Below are positions 5,276 to 5,986 of a DNA stretch of 5,986 nt, one piece after another. This DNA is from Paracoccaceae bacterium. GTDB taxonomy: Bacteria; Pseudomonadota; Alphaproteobacteria; Rhodobacterales; Rhodobacteraceae. The notes under the pieces are model-generated. The model searched no databases. It saw nothing but the letters and a program-made list of their open reading frames with translations, and was not told the DNA's origin. A program made the translations under genes and the position numbers. The first letter of the stretch is position 1; each line of letters starts with the position of its first letter. The stretch covers positions 1-5,986 of the forward strand of contig QKHF01000083.1 in assembly GCA_003250135.1 (NCBI GenBank). Direction: 5' to 3'.

Positions 5276-5986
5276 TTAGTTGTGGTCGGGCGCGATCAGC
5301 GCGCCCGGTTCGCGATGGTCGTCGGCTGCGAGAAGGGCCGCCAATGCGGCGTCCTCAATCTCGGCGGCTTTCGCGCGCGGACAGAAGACCGAAACCTCGA
5401 AGGCCAGCTTCGCGAATTCCGTCGTGCGAATGCGAACTACCGGATCGGGGCTGCGAAAGTGCTCGCCCCAGGATTTCTCGACCACCTTGGCGTAGCGATG
5501 CGCCAGATCCGAGAACTCGGCCGCTTTCGCATCTATCGCCGCCCGAATTCTCCCGGCGGCCGCCTCAGCGTCGATCACCGGCTCCCAGTAGAGCGTGAAC
5601 CGATGGAAGATGAACCGTTTGCGAAAGTTCTGGTTCACGACCGGGTTGGTCACGAACTGGCTGTTCGGTAGCCAGATGGTGCGGCCGGTCAGTTCGAAGT
5701 CAGTCGGGTCAAGCTCCTGCAGCGTCGTCGAGAACAGCGACTCCTCGATCACCTCGCCCGAGTGCCCGGCGACCTCGATCCAGTCGCCAACCGAGAAGGC
5801 GCGGCTCGCGCCCCGCCAGATCGCGCCGGAAACGCAAAGCAGCAATTCCTTGGTGGCGATCACGACGGCGACCGCCACAGCCGTGATGGAGAGCGCGAAC
5901 TTCTCGACCTCCGGCGCCCAGACCACGAACAGCATCGCCAGGATCAGCGCGGTGGAGACGTTCTTTACCAGTGAGATCCACCAGCG
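5276..5986 (-). CDS. MscS-family mechanosensitive ion channel (partial, N-terminus outside window)
   Basis: The frame stays open to the right edge, giving the C-terminal 236 residues; the start and first membrane helices lie outside. The visible part begins at the end of a loop (RWWISLVKN), then has a transmembrane helix (about STALILAMLFVVWA) and an alanine-rich segment (LSITAVAVAVVIATKELLL) matching the pore-lining TM3. Next is the MscS beta-domain with SVGDWIEVAGHSGEVIEESLFSTT in two blocks, followed by TIWLPNSQFVTNPVVN, the counterpart of the IPNGKI region. The final alpha/beta domain continues to the end (APDHN). The family forms heptameric inner membrane channels that open under membrane tension during osmotic downshock. 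The two extra residue clusters between STT and WLPN (LQELDPTDFELTGR) are longer than in E. coli MscS and suggest one of the larger MscS-like subfamilies. Within the window the frame is intact. The stop codon is 22 bp from that of the lysine-rich protein gene on the opposite strand. Confidence 0.88.
   Translation of the reverse strand, partial: RWWISLVKNVSTALILAMLFVVWAPEVEKFALSITAVAVAVVIATKELLLCVSGAIWRGASRAFSVGDWIEVAGHSGEVIEESLFSTTLQELDPTDFELTGRTIWLPNSQFVTNPVVNQNFRKRFIFHRFTLYWEPVIDAEAAAGRIRAAIDAKAAEFSDLAHRYAKVVEKSWGEHFRSPDPVVRIRTTEFAKLAFEVSVFCPRAKAAEIEDAALAALLAADDHREPGALIAPDHN

Noticed and set aside
3255..5279. A very long plus-strand open frame (674 codons) running antisense through trcR and the oxidoreductase gene
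   Set aside because: It is the empty complement of two well-recognised minus-strand genes in GC-rich DNA, where stop codons are rare. Its translation shows low-complexity Arg/Gly/His-rich sequence with no domain.
1..5986. A defence, mobile or biosynthetic system spanning the window
   Set aside because: The genes are unrelated housekeeping or stress functions on alternating strands; no nucleases, toxin-antitoxin pairs, integrases, terminal repeats or repeat arrays are visible.

Overview
The window comes from a GC-rich genome, most likely an alphaproteobacterium. The strongest taxonomic marker is a DUF1013 (TrcR-type) protein at 2768-3523, a family I know only from Alphaproteobacteria. Three promoter candidates also resemble the alphaproteobacterial CTTGAC / CTATAT style more than the E. 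coli style. The genus cannot be fixed from the sequence; a Caulobacterales/Hyphomonadaceae-like or Rhizobiales-like host would both fit. Codon use looks uniform, and I see no insertion sequence, tRNA, rRNA, CRISPR array or phage gene, so this reads as ordinary chromosome.

Layout, left to right. (1) 1-1032, plus strand: the biotinylated C-terminal end of a pyruvate carboxylase, then after 11 nt a GTG-started shikimate dehydrogenase-family gene, probably in the same operon. (2) 1034-1765, minus strand: a TerC-family membrane protein whose stop codon lies one base from the stop of the gene before it. (3) 1766-1938: a divergent intergenic region with an operator-like inverted repeat, followed by an SDR-family protein (1939-2745, plus) that lacks the catalytic lysine of the YxxxK motif. 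(4) 2768-4679, minus strand: trcR/DUF1013 and, upstream of it, a zeta-crystallin-type quinone oxidoreductase. They are separated by 148 bp that hold a probable terminator for the oxidoreductase and an overlapping, good alphaproteobacterial promoter for trcR. (5) 4834-5253, plus strand: a lysine-rich 139-residue protein that I do not recognise. (6) 5276-5986, minus strand: the C-terminal 236 residues of an MscS-family mechanosensitive channel that runs off the right edge.

The genes do not form one pathway. Strand changes are frequent (five) and most genes appear to be separate transcription units; the only convincing operon pair is pyruvate carboxylase with the shikimate dehydrogenase homologue. 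I do not see a new multi-gene system. The points most worth a second look are single-gene ones: the SDR with Cys in place of the catalytic Lys, a duplicated F-x-L-x-x-x-S-acidic motif in the tail of the DUF1013 protein, the unusual N-terminal substrate motif of the AroE homologue, the strongly Lys-over-Arg biased unknown protein, and the overlapping terminator and promoter upstream of trcR.
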